The translations under genes and the position numbers were made by a program. From positions 1 to 32,081 of the forward strand of contig CADBQN010000011.1 in assembly GCA_902796855.1 (NCBI GenBank): a DNA stretch of 32,081 bases, read 5' to 3'. A model generated the notes under the pieces. The model made no database searches and had not been told where the DNA came from. It saw only the letters and a list, made by a program, of their open reading frames with translations. This stretch comes from an uncultured Bacillota bacterium. GTDB lineage: Bacteria; Bacillota; Dehalobacteriia; UBA7702. Shown piece after piece: positions 6,916-14,568 of this stretch (positions within the stretch are counted from its first letter, which is position 1; every line of letters begins with the position of its first letter).

Positions 6916-6977
6916 CGGGCAGTTTTTCAAATTGTGTTGCATAGGAAACGCTTTTTTAAAAACAGGCGCTTATTTCT

Positions 6978-7005
6978 TAAAAGAAGAAGAGCGGATTTCC
7001 CGCTC
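6978..7005 (-). terminator. Terminator after the PPC-domain gene
   Basis: GAGCGG-gaaat-CCGCTC is followed by TTCTTCTTTT on the minus strand. It separates the glyoxalase-PPC pair from the flavodoxin operon promoter. Confidence 0.65.
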
Positions 7006-7058
7006 CTTTATATTCCCACTGTCATTCTCCCCTCTCTGTTCGGGAGCATCGGCGCCGT

Positions 7059-7499
7059 TCAGCCGCGCAGATCCCAAAAACCCGTTCCCGTTTCAGCGTC
7101 GTGCTTTCTTCTTATCTCACCGCCAAAAACGGGTCTCAACTCGAGCTCCGCCGTATAAAGCACCGTTGAGGACTTGATATGTCCCGCGATGACGCGGTGC
7201 TCCCCATTCTTCTTAAAAGCGAACAGACCGTGGGCGTGAGGATAGAGACCGCCCTCGCCGTCGTTCATGACGTTTCCCATGATGGAAACGAGTTCCAGCA
7301 TGCCCTCGGCGCGCTCCGTCTCAAAGCGTCCTTCCTCCGGCAGAAACGTCTGTATTTCCGCGTCACGGCAGCCGCCGATGCCGGAAAACGTCGCGGATCG
7401 TATCCCTTCTTTACGGCAGACACTTAAAACCGCCGCGATGATCTCCTCACCTTTGTCCACGCGGATGTAAAGCCGCTCCCCGAATTTTTTATATTCCAT
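7059..7499 (-). CDS. PPC/DUF296 domain protein
   Basis: The 146-residue protein is a single PPC domain (plants and prokaryotes conserved, DUF296). Visible features are FSGIGGCRDAEI at 39-50, ELVSIMGN, and the metal-ligand-like PHAHG near residue 89. In bacteria these proteins form trimers; a DNA-binding role is proposed from AT-hook plant relatives but no AT-hook is present here. The ATG at 7499 follows GGAGG 8 bases upstream. The gene starts 24 bases after the glyoxalase-fold gene and is probably its operon partner. Confidence 0.85.
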   Translation of the reverse strand: MEYKKFGERLYIRVDKGEEIIAAVLSVCRKEGIRSATFSGIGGCRDAEIQTFLPEEGRFETERAEGMLELVSIMGNVMNDGEGGLYPHAHGLFAFKKNGEHRVIAGHIKSSTVLYTAELELRPVFGGEIRRKHDAETGTGFWDLRG

Positions 7500-7523
7500 G
7501 GCTGTTCCTCCGTTTTTTCAACC

Positions 7524-8000
7524 TTATTTCTTTTCCAAAAAGGAAGCGAGGCATTCTTCCACGTAGGCCACGGGCACATCCATCCGCTTCGCGACCTGCT
7601 CTGCCGTCATGCCGCTGTCCGCGAAGCGCTTTACCGTGACGGCCATGTTTTCACCGACCTCGATGATGTGCCCGTCGGGATCGTAAAAGCGAACGACGCG
7701 CTGACCCCAGGCGTGCTCCCTGACGGGATGGACGCAGCGTATTTCCAAACGACGCAAACGTTCCGCGAACGCGTCGAAGTCATCTTCCTCAAAATAAATC
7801 TCGGCATCGTTCCCGCCGAAAGCGACTTCGGCGCCGTCGATGAACTCTTTCCACGTCTCAAGGGTCTGCAAACATAAACCGCCGGTCAGCGTTTTGTTCG
7901 CGCCGAAATCCAGCGTCACTTTCAGTCCGAGGACTTCCTCATAAAACGCGACGGAACGTTCCATGTCCGTCACGGCCAGCAGCGGAGCCTTATATTCCAT
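7524..8000 (-). CDS. VOC (glyoxalase/bleomycin resistance) family protein
   Basis: The 158-residue protein begins with APLLAVTDMERSVAFYEEVLGLKV and ends its core with VVRFYDPDGHIIEVGEN, the hallmarks of a vicinal-oxygen-chelate fold (residues 1-117). A further 40 residues (MTAEQVAKRMDVPVAYVEECL) look like a small helix-turn-helix-like extension. The substrate cannot be deduced; metal-dependent detoxification of a small molecule is typical. The ATG at 8000 follows GGAGGG. It is the first gene of a two-gene unit. Confidence 0.88.
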   Translation of the reverse strand: MEYKAPLLAVTDMERSVAFYEEVLGLKVTLDFGANKTLTGGLCLQTLETWKEFIDGAEVAFGGNDAEIYFEEDDFDAFAERLRRLEIRCVHPVREHAWGQRVVRFYDPDGHIIEVGENMAVTVKRFADSGMTAEQVAKRMDVPVAYVEECLASFLEKK

Positions 8001-8058
8001 TCTGCCGCCCTCCTCGTGAAGTTTTTCGGTTCAGTCGGCCTGCGCCGATCCCCCATTC

Positions 8059-8087
8059 ATTTTATACGAAGAGCGGATTTATTTCAA
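8059..8087 (-). promoter_or_regulatory. Promoter of the VOC-PPC operon
   Basis: TTGAAA (8087-8082) and TAAAAT (8064-8059) are separated by 17 bases, about 60 bases before the VOC start. Confidence 0.65.
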
Positions 8088-8103
8088 CAGAAAATTCCGT
8101 GAG

Positions 8104-8133
8104 AATTTCCCTTTTTTACAGGGAAATTTTTTT
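8104..8133 (+). terminator. Terminator-like hairpin upstream of the SLH/GH26 gene
   Basis: AATTTCCC and GGGAAATT form an 8-bp stem followed by five or more T residues on the plus strand. No plus-strand gene ends here. It could stop antisense transcription from the divergent unit or attenuate the leader of the downstream gene, if its promoter lies upstream. Confidence 0.55.
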
Positions 8134-8227
8134 ATCCGGAACGATCTTTGAGAAGGATTTCAGTGATCCGCGAAGAACATATAAAACACATAGAAACGGC
8201 AAATAAATGATACAGGGGAAACAAACA

Positions 8228-10735
8228 ATGAAAAAAAACCTGATACCTTTCTTCCTCGTTCTCTTCACCTTTACTCTGATCCTGGCGGCGCCGACGGCGG
8301 CGTCAGCCTTTTCCGTGACCGTCAATCAAACGGAAGTGCCCTATTCGTCGGCGACGGGCTATCCCTATGACGCCGGCGGCACGCCGATGATTCCCGTCCA
8401 ACAGACAATGACCTATTACGGCGCCATCTGCGCCACGGATCCCCATACCGGCGACACCGTCCTCAACCTCGGCGTCAACGAAATCCGCGTATTTGACAAT
8501 CAGGCCAAAATTGCCGTCAACGGCAATCTTGTTGCCACCGGCGCCGCCGCTGTGAAAAAGAACGGCGTTCTGTACGCCCCGGCAAAAGAGATCATCACCG
8601 GTCTGGGCGGCTATTACGCTTATAACGGCGCCAAGCTGGAGATCGCCACACAGACACAGGATCACGCCGTCTATATGCTGGAAAAGAAAAAGAAAGCGCG
8701 GGATATCTGGGGAACATGGGCAACAGCCAATGATCAAAAGAACGCGGGAAATTACCGGGCCGCGATCCCCAATTATGAGATCAGTGTCCCCGGTATGCTG
8801 GCGGAAAAGAACGATCTGGGCCTCGCCCTTTGCTATCAGCGCCTGGCCATCTGCTATGCCAGAACCGGGAGCTATGATAAAGCCGCGGCATCATTTCAGC
8901 GCTCCTCTTATTACTGGAACATCTGCGGCGACGACCAGACAGCTTTGATCACGCACAAATGCGATAAGAACATCCGCGAGGAGATCCGTCTCTTTTGGAA
9001 AACGGAAGACGGGGCCCGCTCCGTCGCGACGGCCCACCGGGTAAATTATGAACCGGAACGCGGCGTCGTCTTGGGCTACACCAGCGACGCGACAAACACA
9101 TACCCCTCGACCAGCGCCAAACAGGCGGGAATGTGGCTCACCTACGCGCAGTACACCGATGACGTTGGACCGGGGACCGCCATCGACCGCAAGATCCAAA
9201 GCGTTGCTGACGATACCGTCATTGAGCTGGCCATTGAACCGGGAAAAGGCTGGATCTCTCTCAGCGACGAAACGACCAAAAATTGGGCACTTTATCTCCA
9301 TAACTGCGGCAAAAAAGTGATGGTGCGCTTTGCCAATGAAATGAACGACTCCTCCAACGGCTGGTACACCTCGAATTACGACACCTACAAAAACGGCTAT
9401 ATTCGATTCGCGAAGGTTTTCCGCCAATACGCCCCGGAAATCCCGCTGATCTGGGCACCGAACTTTTTCCCGGAAAACGTCGTCGATCACTACTATCCCG
9501 GCGACGATTACGTCGACTACGTGGGGATTTCCAGCTACATTTTTTCCCGGACTCTCACCGCCGCCGAAATTCAGGCGAACTACGACATTCTCGGGACCGG
9601 CAAGCGGCTCGACCGCTGGAGCCAGCAGATCGATTTTCTCTACAACCGCTACGCCTATAAAAAGCCGATCCTCATCTCGGAAGGCGCCGTCTCCTACGTC
9701 GATAAGAACGCGGGAGCGCAGATTGTCAACGAAGCGGCGTATCAGATCGGCGATATGTATACCTATCTGCCGATCCGCTACGCGAACCTCAAATACGCTG
9801 TTTACTTCAACATCGATAAAGAAAACAAAAAAGAACAGTACCGTTTATCGGATCACGCGGAACTCCTGAACGCCTATAACGGCGCGATTCAAAGCGACAG
9901 CTTCCTTTCGGATTTCCGGCAGACGGCGCCGTTCTCCTACGTCCCCCTTGAGGGTCTGACGGAACGGGATCTCCTTCCCGATACGAAGCAGACGCTCTGC
10001 GCCTACGTCAAATACGGCGACGACAGCGCCGTTCGCTCCGTTCGTTACAGCGTCAACGGGACCGCCGTCGGCACCGCCGCAGCGCCGCCTTACGAAATCA
10101 CCTGCGATTTAAAGCCTTACGCGGGTCAGAGAATCAACATCAAAGCGGAAATCCTTGATAAGAACGGCAAAGTCCTCACATCGAAAGTGTTCCGCGTCAC
10201 TGTGGAAGGTTTTTCCGACGTTCCGGCCAAGGCCTATTTCTGCGACGCCGTTCAGTGGGCCGTCGATCAAAAGATCACCGAAGGCACCTCCAAAACGACG
10301 TTCTCCCCAAAGAACGACTGCACCAGAGGTCAGGTCGTCACCTTCCTGTGGCGTGCCGCAGGTTCTCCCGAGCCCGTTACTGCGGAAAACCCCTTCAGCG
10401 ATATCGCGCCGAAAAACTATTATTACAAAGCGGTGCTCTGGGCCGCGGAAAACGAAATCACCAAAGGCACCTCCGCCACGGCCTTCAGCCCGAACAAAAC
10501 GTGCAGCCGCGGCGAGATCGTCACGTTTCTGTGGCGGGCCGCCGGCAGCCCCCAAGACGGCAGCGGAACGGAAAATCCCTTCAGCGACGTCCGTGCCGAC
10601 AAATTCTACTATCAGTCGGTGCTTTGGGCCGTCAACAGAGGCGTCACCAAGGGATCGACGGCGACGACCTTTAATCCGGAAAAAACCTGCACAAGAGCGG
10701 AAGTGGTCACCTTTATCTACCGCGACCGGAAATAA
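8228..10735 (+). CDS. Secreted SLH-anchored GH26-like glycoside hydrolase
   Basis: The 835-residue protein has a signal peptide (about 1-27), a copper-amine-oxidase-N-like domain (about 31-140), and TPR-like helices (about 155-235). A GH26-type barrel follows (about 275-545), then a Big/Ig-like domain (about 570-655) and three SLH repeats (about 661, 720 and 782 onward). In the barrel E371 (MVRFANEMND) is placed as acid/base and E485 (PILISEGA) as nucleophile, 114 residues apart; WAPNF and VDYVGISSY support the fold. GH26 enzymes cut beta-mannans or mixed beta-glucans, and SLH repeats tether the protein to cell-wall polymers. The usual His before the acid/base Glu is Asn here. The ATG at 8228 has AGGGG 9 bases upstream; an in-frame ATG at 8207 has none. 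The neighbour across the terminator is another SLH protein. Confidence 0.87.
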   Translation: MKKNLIPFFLVLFTFTLILAAPTAASAFSVTVNQTEVPYSSATGYPYDAGGTPMIPVQQTMTYYGAICATDPHTGDTVLNLGVNEIRVFDNQAKIAVNGNLVATGAAAVKKNGVLYAPAKEIITGLGGYYAYNGAKLEIATQTQDHAVYMLEKKKKARDIWGTWATANDQKNAGNYRAAIPNYEISVPGMLAEKNDLGLALCYQRLAICYARTGSYDKAAASFQRSSYYWNICGDDQTALITHKCDKNIREEIRLFWKTEDGARSVATAHRVNYEPERGVVLGYTSDATNTYPSTSAKQAGMWLTYAQYTDDVGPGTAIDRKIQSVADDTVIELAIEPGKGWISLSDETTKNWALYLHNCGKKVMVRFANEMNDSSNGWYTSNYDTYKNGYIRFAKVFRQYAPEIPLIWAPNFFPENVVDHYYPGDDYVDYVGISSYIFSRTLTAAEIQANYDILGTGKRLDRWSQQIDFLYNRYAYKKPILISEGAVSYVDKNAGAQIVNEAAYQIGDMYTYLPIRYANLKYAVYFNIDKENKKEQYRLSDHAELLNAYNGAIQSDSFLSDFRQTAPFSYVPLEGLTERDLLPDTKQTLCAYVKYGDDSAVRSVRYSVNGTAVGTAAAPPYEITCDLKPYAGQRINIKAEILDKNGKVLTSKVFRVTVEGFSDVPAKAYFCDAVQWAVDQKITEGTSKTTFSPKNDCTRGQVVTFLWRAAGSPEPVTAENPFSDIAPKNYYYKAVLWAAENEITKGTSATAFSPNKTCSRGEIVTFLWRAAGSPQDGSGTENPFSDVRADKFYYQSVLWAVNRGVTKGSTATTFNPEKTCTRAEVVTFIYRDRK

Positions 10736-10799
10736 ACACCGCGCTCACGACAACAAGACCGCTGTTCGGGGAGGTCTGCCATCCCGGACAGCGCGTCGT

Positions 10800-10846
10800 A
10801 AAAAGCGATTTCTCTCGGAAAAAAACCGAAAGAAATCGCTTTTTTT
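10800..10846. terminator. Bidirectional terminator between convergent SLH genes
   Basis: A 14-bp stem (AAAAAGCGATTTCT/AGAAATCGCTTTTT) with an inner CGG/CCG pairing has T-tracts on both strands. It lies between the ends of the two convergent genes and serves both. Confidence 0.88.
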
Positions 10847-10882
10847 GATTCTCTTTTCAGGAAGAAGCCGCGGCCTGCCCCG

Positions 10883-12589
10883 TTACAGTCCTTTGGAATA
10901 GGCCCGGATCCGCGCCAGAACCCGCTCGGCCTCGCTGCCCGTCAGGATGGTCGGCCGGTAGTCGTTCCGGGTGGTGACGGAAGAGACCCGGCAGGGAATG
11001 ATCGTTGAAACGTTGTCCCGAACAAGCTCGTCATCGAGGAGCGTGAAGGTCTGCTGGAAGATCATGGTGTCCTTATCGGCGGGGTTTTTATTGCCGCCGA
11101 AACAGAAATTGGCCAGACTGTAGACGATGTTTTTCCCTTTATAGACCTCAACGCCCTGCAAAACATGGGGATGATGCCCGAGCACGAGATCGGCACCGTT
11201 GTCAACGGCCATATGCGCCAGCCGCTTCTGGGTCATGTTGGGATAATTGGACCGTTCCACGCCCCAGTGGAACGAGACGATCACGATGTCGGCGCCATCC
11301 CGCTTTACGGCGTTCAGCTGACGCACCATCTCCCCGCCGCAGCTCATGCCGTAGGGAAGCTCATAAACGCCGATCAGTCCCACTTTCACGCCGTTGACCT
11401 CCATCACTGCCCGACGGTCGTAGCCAAAGGTGCGGATGCCGGCGGCTTCGGTGTAACGGATGGTATCGTAATAGCTTTGAAGACCGTAATCACGGCTGTG
11501 GTTGTTGGCCAGATTCGCCGCTTCCACGCTCCCCGCCGTCAGAATTTTGACATAAGACGGGTCACCCTTAAAGGCAAAGGTCTTGTTCGCCCGGGCGGTC
11601 TGCGTCGTCAGCGTTCCCTCTAAATTAACGATGGTGAGATCGTCCCGGGAGAAAACACCGTAAACATTGGAGAAGAAATAGGCCGGGTTCCCCACATTGG
11701 CGTACATGGCCGGAAAGCTCGTGGCGTAAGCCGCGTTCTTATCTTTCCCCAGGGTGCAGTCGCCGGCGGCGCTGACGGTGACGGACACCGGCGCGATGCG
11801 CATGGCCTCGATATCCGCGGCGGTGATGCCGTGGTAACGGGCGAGGACCGCCGCCGCTTCCGACCGGGCAATGTTCCGGCGCGGCTCGATATTTCCCTGG
11901 TTCGTGCCGAGGAACAGACCGGCGGAGACGGCCCAGGAAAGAGGCGTCCGCGCGTATTCCGAAACAGACGCGCCGTCTTTGAACCGCGTCAGGTCGCCCG
12001 GCGCGTAGGTTTCGTCAAAACCCGGCGTTTCCGCTTCGGCGGGAACTTCCGTTCCCTCCGCGGGATCCTCCGCCGCCGCTTCCTCCGTTTCCCCGTTTTC
12101 GGCAATGGTCTGTTCATAGAGATACTTTTCATACCGATACAGAAACGCGGCGAATTCTTCCCGGGTGACCGGCTGATCCGGTCTGAATAACGTCTCGGTA
12201 ACACCGGTGGTGACCCCGGTCTGCCAGGCCCAGCGCACAGCCTCGGCGTACCAGGCCGAATCCGCCACGTCGCTGAAACGGCGCCATTCCGGATAAGCCG
12301 GATCATCGCACTCCGCCACCGGAGGACGACCGGCGAGGTTGTAGACGGTCTGCACCGTCATGGCCCGGGACATGGATTCCCCGGGCAGAAAGGACGTGGC
12401 GGAAGTACCTTTCATGATACCATGGTCGTAGTCGTATTTCACATAGAAATAATACCAGGAACTGTATTTCACGTCCTGAAACAGTGTGGAGCCGAAGATC
12501 CCCGCCGAAAAGGCGAACAGCGCCAGACAGACCGTCAGCAGCGCCGCCGCGGCGGAAATCTTTTTGCAAAGCGTATGATTCTTTTTCAT
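10883..12589 (-). CDS. SLH-anchored CapA-like metallophosphatase
   Basis: The 568-residue protein has a signal peptide (about 1-33). Three SLH repeats are at about 36-90, 103-155 and 206-255, the second and third separated by a Glu/Ala/Pro-rich linker. A CapA (PGA_cap) calcineurin-like domain covers about 270-530. Its motifs are AAGDCTLGK, NLEGTLT, NLANNHSRDYG, SFHWGVE and GHHPHVLQG. CapA relatives take part in poly-gamma-glutamate capsule anchoring or surface polymer turnover; no other cap genes are nearby, so that role is uncertain. The ATG at 12589 has AAGGA about 11 bases upstream. It is monocistronic with its own promoter and a shared downstream terminator. Confidence 0.88.
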   Translation of the reverse strand: MKKNHTLCKKISAAAALLTVCLALFAFSAGIFGSTLFQDVKYSSWYYFYVKYDYDHGIMKGTSATSFLPGESMSRAMTVQTVYNLAGRPPVAECDDPAYPEWRRFSDVADSAWYAEAVRWAWQTGVTTGVTETLFRPDQPVTREEFAAFLYRYEKYLYEQTIAENGETEEAAAEDPAEGTEVPAEAETPGFDETYAPGDLTRFKDGASVSEYARTPLSWAVSAGLFLGTNQGNIEPRRNIARSEAAAVLARYHGITAADIEAMRIAPVSVTVSAAGDCTLGKDKNAAYATSFPAMYANVGNPAYFFSNVYGVFSRDDLTIVNLEGTLTTQTARANKTFAFKGDPSYVKILTAGSVEAANLANNHSRDYGLQSYYDTIRYTEAAGIRTFGYDRRAVMEVNGVKVGLIGVYELPYGMSCGGEMVRQLNAVKRDGADIVIVSFHWGVERSNYPNMTQKRLAHMAVDNGADLVLGHHPHVLQGVEVYKGKNIVYSLANFCFGGNKNPADKDTMIFQQTFTLLDDELVRDNVSTIIPCRVSSVTTRNDYRPTILTGSEAERVLARIRAYSKGL

Positions 12590-12649
12590 TTTGACCCATC
12601 CTTTTCCGGGGAGCGTTCTAAATCGGGTTCATTATTTCAATCTATCTTC

Positions 12650-12679
12650 ATTTTATTATTTCATTCACCGTGTTGTCAA
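12650..12679 (-). promoter_or_regulatory. Promoter of the SLH-CapA gene
   Basis: TTGACA (12679-12674) and TAAAAT (12655-12650) are separated by 18 bases, about 60 bases before the start codon. Confidence 0.7.
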
Positions 12680-12758
12680 TCCAAATTTAAAAACTTCATC
12701 GGGTTATTTGCCGTTTTTTTCTCTGCCTTTCCGGGAACAGATCGGAATAAACAAAGAT

Positions 12759-12782
12759 GCCCATTTCCACACGGAAATGGGC
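12759..12782 (-). terminator. Probable yjdF terminator
   Basis: A perfect 10-bp stem (GCCCATTTCC/GGAAATGGGC) with a 4-base loop lies just beyond the yjdF stop. The T-rich stretch after it (ATCTTTGTTTATT) is broken, so termination may be partial. Confidence 0.55.
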
Positions 12783-12792
12783 AAAAAAAGAC

Positions 12793-13209
12793 TCAATGAC
12801 CTTTGTGCTTTTCTTTTCGTTTTTGTTGTTTCTGCTGAAACCGACGTTTTTTCTCCGCTTCCCGCTGTTCTTTGGAGACTCTTTCACGCTCCGTTTTCAT
12901 TTCTTCCCGCCGGGCCTGAAGCGCCTGCTGAGATTTTGTGCCGACGCCGCTGTTTCGCAGCTGCTTTTGAATCTCACGCTGTCTGCGTTTCGGGCGGTCG
13001 GCGGCCTGCCGCGCTTCCGCGGGGACAGCGGGGCTGAATTTCAGACCGACGTACCGTTTGAGAATGAAATCCAGTACCTCGTAATCTTTCGGTTCGGCTC
13101 CGAACGTCACTTTACAGACGGTCAGTTTTCCGTCACAGACGCGCTCAAACACGCCGACCCAAAAAGGATCCTCAAAAAAAACCGTCAGTTTCTGGTCGAT
13201 CCTGTCCAT
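12793..13209 (-). CDS. yjdF: YjdF family protein (DUF2992)
   Basis: The 138-residue protein has the YjdF core (LTVFFEDPFWVGVFER, CKVTFGAEPKDYEV, FILKRYVGLKFSPAV) followed by a long basic, Gln/Glu/Lys-rich helical tail (about 70-138). Biochemical function is not established; YjdF genes are typically governed by a riboswitch sensing azaaromatic compounds and are thought to protect against such molecules. The ATG at 13209 follows AAGGAGGG. It stands alone, with the riboswitch directly upstream and a hairpin directly downstream. Confidence 0.9.
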   Translation of the reverse strand: MDRIDQKLTVFFEDPFWVGVFERVCDGKLTVCKVTFGAEPKDYEVLDFILKRYVGLKFSPAVPAEARQAADRPKRRQREIQKQLRNSGVGTKSQQALQARREEMKTERERVSKEQREAEKKRRFQQKQQKRKEKHKGH

Positions 13210-13234
13210 AACAATCCCTCCTTTAACGTGTTAT

Positions 13235-13345
13235 GGACAAAGAACGGACAACCCGGGAGGGGCAGGTTACTTACCCTGTTTTACAGGACGGCCGGGCTAC
13301 CTACCGGCTCTGGCGCTTTTGAAAAGAGGCGCGTTGCGTTTTTAT
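13235..13345 (-). promoter_or_regulatory. yjdF-type riboswitch
   Basis: The yjdF leader is about 110 nt of compact structure: an outer GCGC...GCGC pairing, GCCGGTAGGTAGCCCGGC, CCTGTAAAACAGG and TAAGTAACCTGCCC, ending about 25 nt before the start codon. The GGTAGGTAGCC and AAGTAACCTG blocks are what I remember of the yjdF motif, and the position next to yjdF agrees. In this family azaaromatic ligands raise expression, usually by freeing the ribosome-binding site; no terminator is seen before the gene, which fits translational control. The boundaries are approximate. Confidence 0.72.
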
Positions 13346-13369
13346 CTTTGTCTTTTATGTATGTTACAG

Positions 13370-13392
13370 GGCGCTCCGCGCCACGGAGCGCC
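13370..13392. repeat. Strong GC hairpin after the Fe-S flavoprotein gene
   Basis: GGCGCTCCG and CGGAGCGCC pair perfectly around 5 bases. It sits between the Fe-S flavoprotein stop and the yjdF leader. No T-tract follows, so it may be a 3'-end stabilising or weak termination element. Confidence 0.5.
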
Positions 13393-13416
13393 GGTAAAAC
13401 CGATACACGGTGAAAT

Positions 13417-14061
13417 TCATTTCCCCTGCGCCAGGGCGGCGCCGAGCCGAAACACGCGCTCTTTCTCCTTTGGGAAAACGGCGTCGTGCCGTTTTTGTTT
13501 ATGCGCCGGATCAAACAGCGTCCAATGATAGCGGGAATAATCCTTTACCTGCAGGGTATCGCCGCTGATAAAGACTTCCGTCGGGCCGACACTGCTGGTC
13601 AGTCCATCCTGATAACGCCGGATCATATCCGCCGCGGCGCCGGAGCGGTATCCTTCTTCCGGCATGTTGCTGGTCATGATAAAGAGCGCGGGGGTTTTGC
13701 TTTCGTGGTAGTGCCACCGCTCTTTTTGATAGGTAAGGTTCTGGAACACCAGCCGTTCATAGAGCGCGATAAATCCCGCGTTCGGCTGGCCGAGATAGTT
13801 CGGCGTACCGATGATGACGCCGTCCGCTTCGCGGATCGCCCGCAGGACCGGTTCCAGACCGTCTTGATAGACGCATTTTCCCTCGTTGGGCTCACGCTTA
13901 CACCTGAAACAGGAAATACAGCCGCTGTATTTCTCCAGACGGCAAAGATCGAAATATTGGATCTCCGCGCCGGCGGAGGCCGCGCCCGCGGCGGCTTCCT
14001 TCACCAGGGTCGCCGTGTTCCAATTCGTTCTGGGGCTTGTATTGATCGCGGTAATTTTCAT
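13417..14061 (-). CDS. Iron-sulfur flavoprotein / NAD(P)H-dependent FMN reductase
   Basis: The 214-residue protein has a flavodoxin-like fold with INTSPRTNWNT (7-17) at the FMN phosphate and GVIIGTPNYLGQPNA as the second flavin loop. C48, C51, C54 and C63 form a compact CxxCxxCx8C cluster typical of iron-sulfur flavoproteins. Such enzymes pass electrons to small oxidants, including O2 or peroxide in anaerobes. It begins 37 bases after the OhrR-type regulator and probably shares its transcript, so it is a likely target of that thiol sensor. The ribosome-binding site is weak (AAAGGACAGG upstream). Confidence 0.87.
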   Translation of the reverse strand: MKITAINTSPRTNWNTATLVKEAAAGAASAGAEIQYFDLCRLEKYSGCISCFRCKREPNEGKCVYQDGLEPVLRAIREADGVIIGTPNYLGQPNAGFIALYERLVFQNLTYQKERWHYHESKTPALFIMTSNMPEEGYRSGAAADMIRRYQDGLTSSVGPTEVFISGDTLQVKDYSRYHWTLFDPAHKQKRHDAVFPKEKERVFRLGAALAQGK

Positions 14062-14098
14062 TTGTTTAAACCTGTCCTTTCACCGATTCAGCCGAGGC

Positions 14099-14542
14099 CT
14101 ATTCTTTGATCTTCATATTGAGCAGCGCTTTATTGAGCAGTTCCCGAAGGAGATTTATTTCTTCCTCCGAAAGTGGGACGCACCCCCGCATCGCGGCGGG
14201 TACAGCCAACGCTTTTTCTTTGAGGGCGCCGCCTTTTTCCGTCAGCTCGATCATCAGTTTTCGTTCGTTGGTATCGGGGCGGATCCGCTCAACAAATCCC
14301 TGTTTTTCCAACCGTTTCAGCAGCGGCGCCAGGGTGCCGGAATCAAGGCACACCTTCTTCCCGAGCTCCCCTTCGGTCATACCGCCGAATTCCCAAAGCA
14401 CCATCATCACAATATACTGGGTATACGTCAGGTTCAGCTCTTCCAGCGGCTTCCGATACCGCCGGACGATTTCTTTCGCGCAGGCATAGAGCGGAAAGCA
14501 AAGCTGATTCTCAAGGCGAATCCCTTCATATTCTTGTTTCAT
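14099..14542 (-). CDS. MarR family regulator, OhrR type
   Basis: The 147-residue protein is a winged-helix MarR regulator with the OhrR signature LENQLCFPLYACAKEI. With the start chosen at 14542 the cysteine is residue 15, the position of the peroxide-sensing Cys15 of OhrR. The wing region (SGTLAPLLKRLEKQGFVERIRPDTNERKL, split over two elements) is intact. Sulfenylation of this Cys by organic peroxide or hypochlorite releases DNA in characterised relatives. GGAG lies 9 bases before 14542; two in-frame ATGs further upstream lack this. It follows thrS by 26 bases. No ohr peroxidase gene is present; the neighbour is an Fe-S flavoprotein. Confidence 0.88.
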   Translation of the reverse strand: MKQEYEGIRLENQLCFPLYACAKEIVRRYRKPLEELNLTYTQYIVMMVLWEFGGMTEGELGKKVCLDSGTLAPLLKRLEKQGFVERIRPDTNERKLMIELTEKGGALKEKALAVPAAMRGCVPLSEEEINLLRELLNKALLNMKIKE

Positions 14543-14568
14543 CCGAGTGTTCTCCATTCCGCGAAGCG

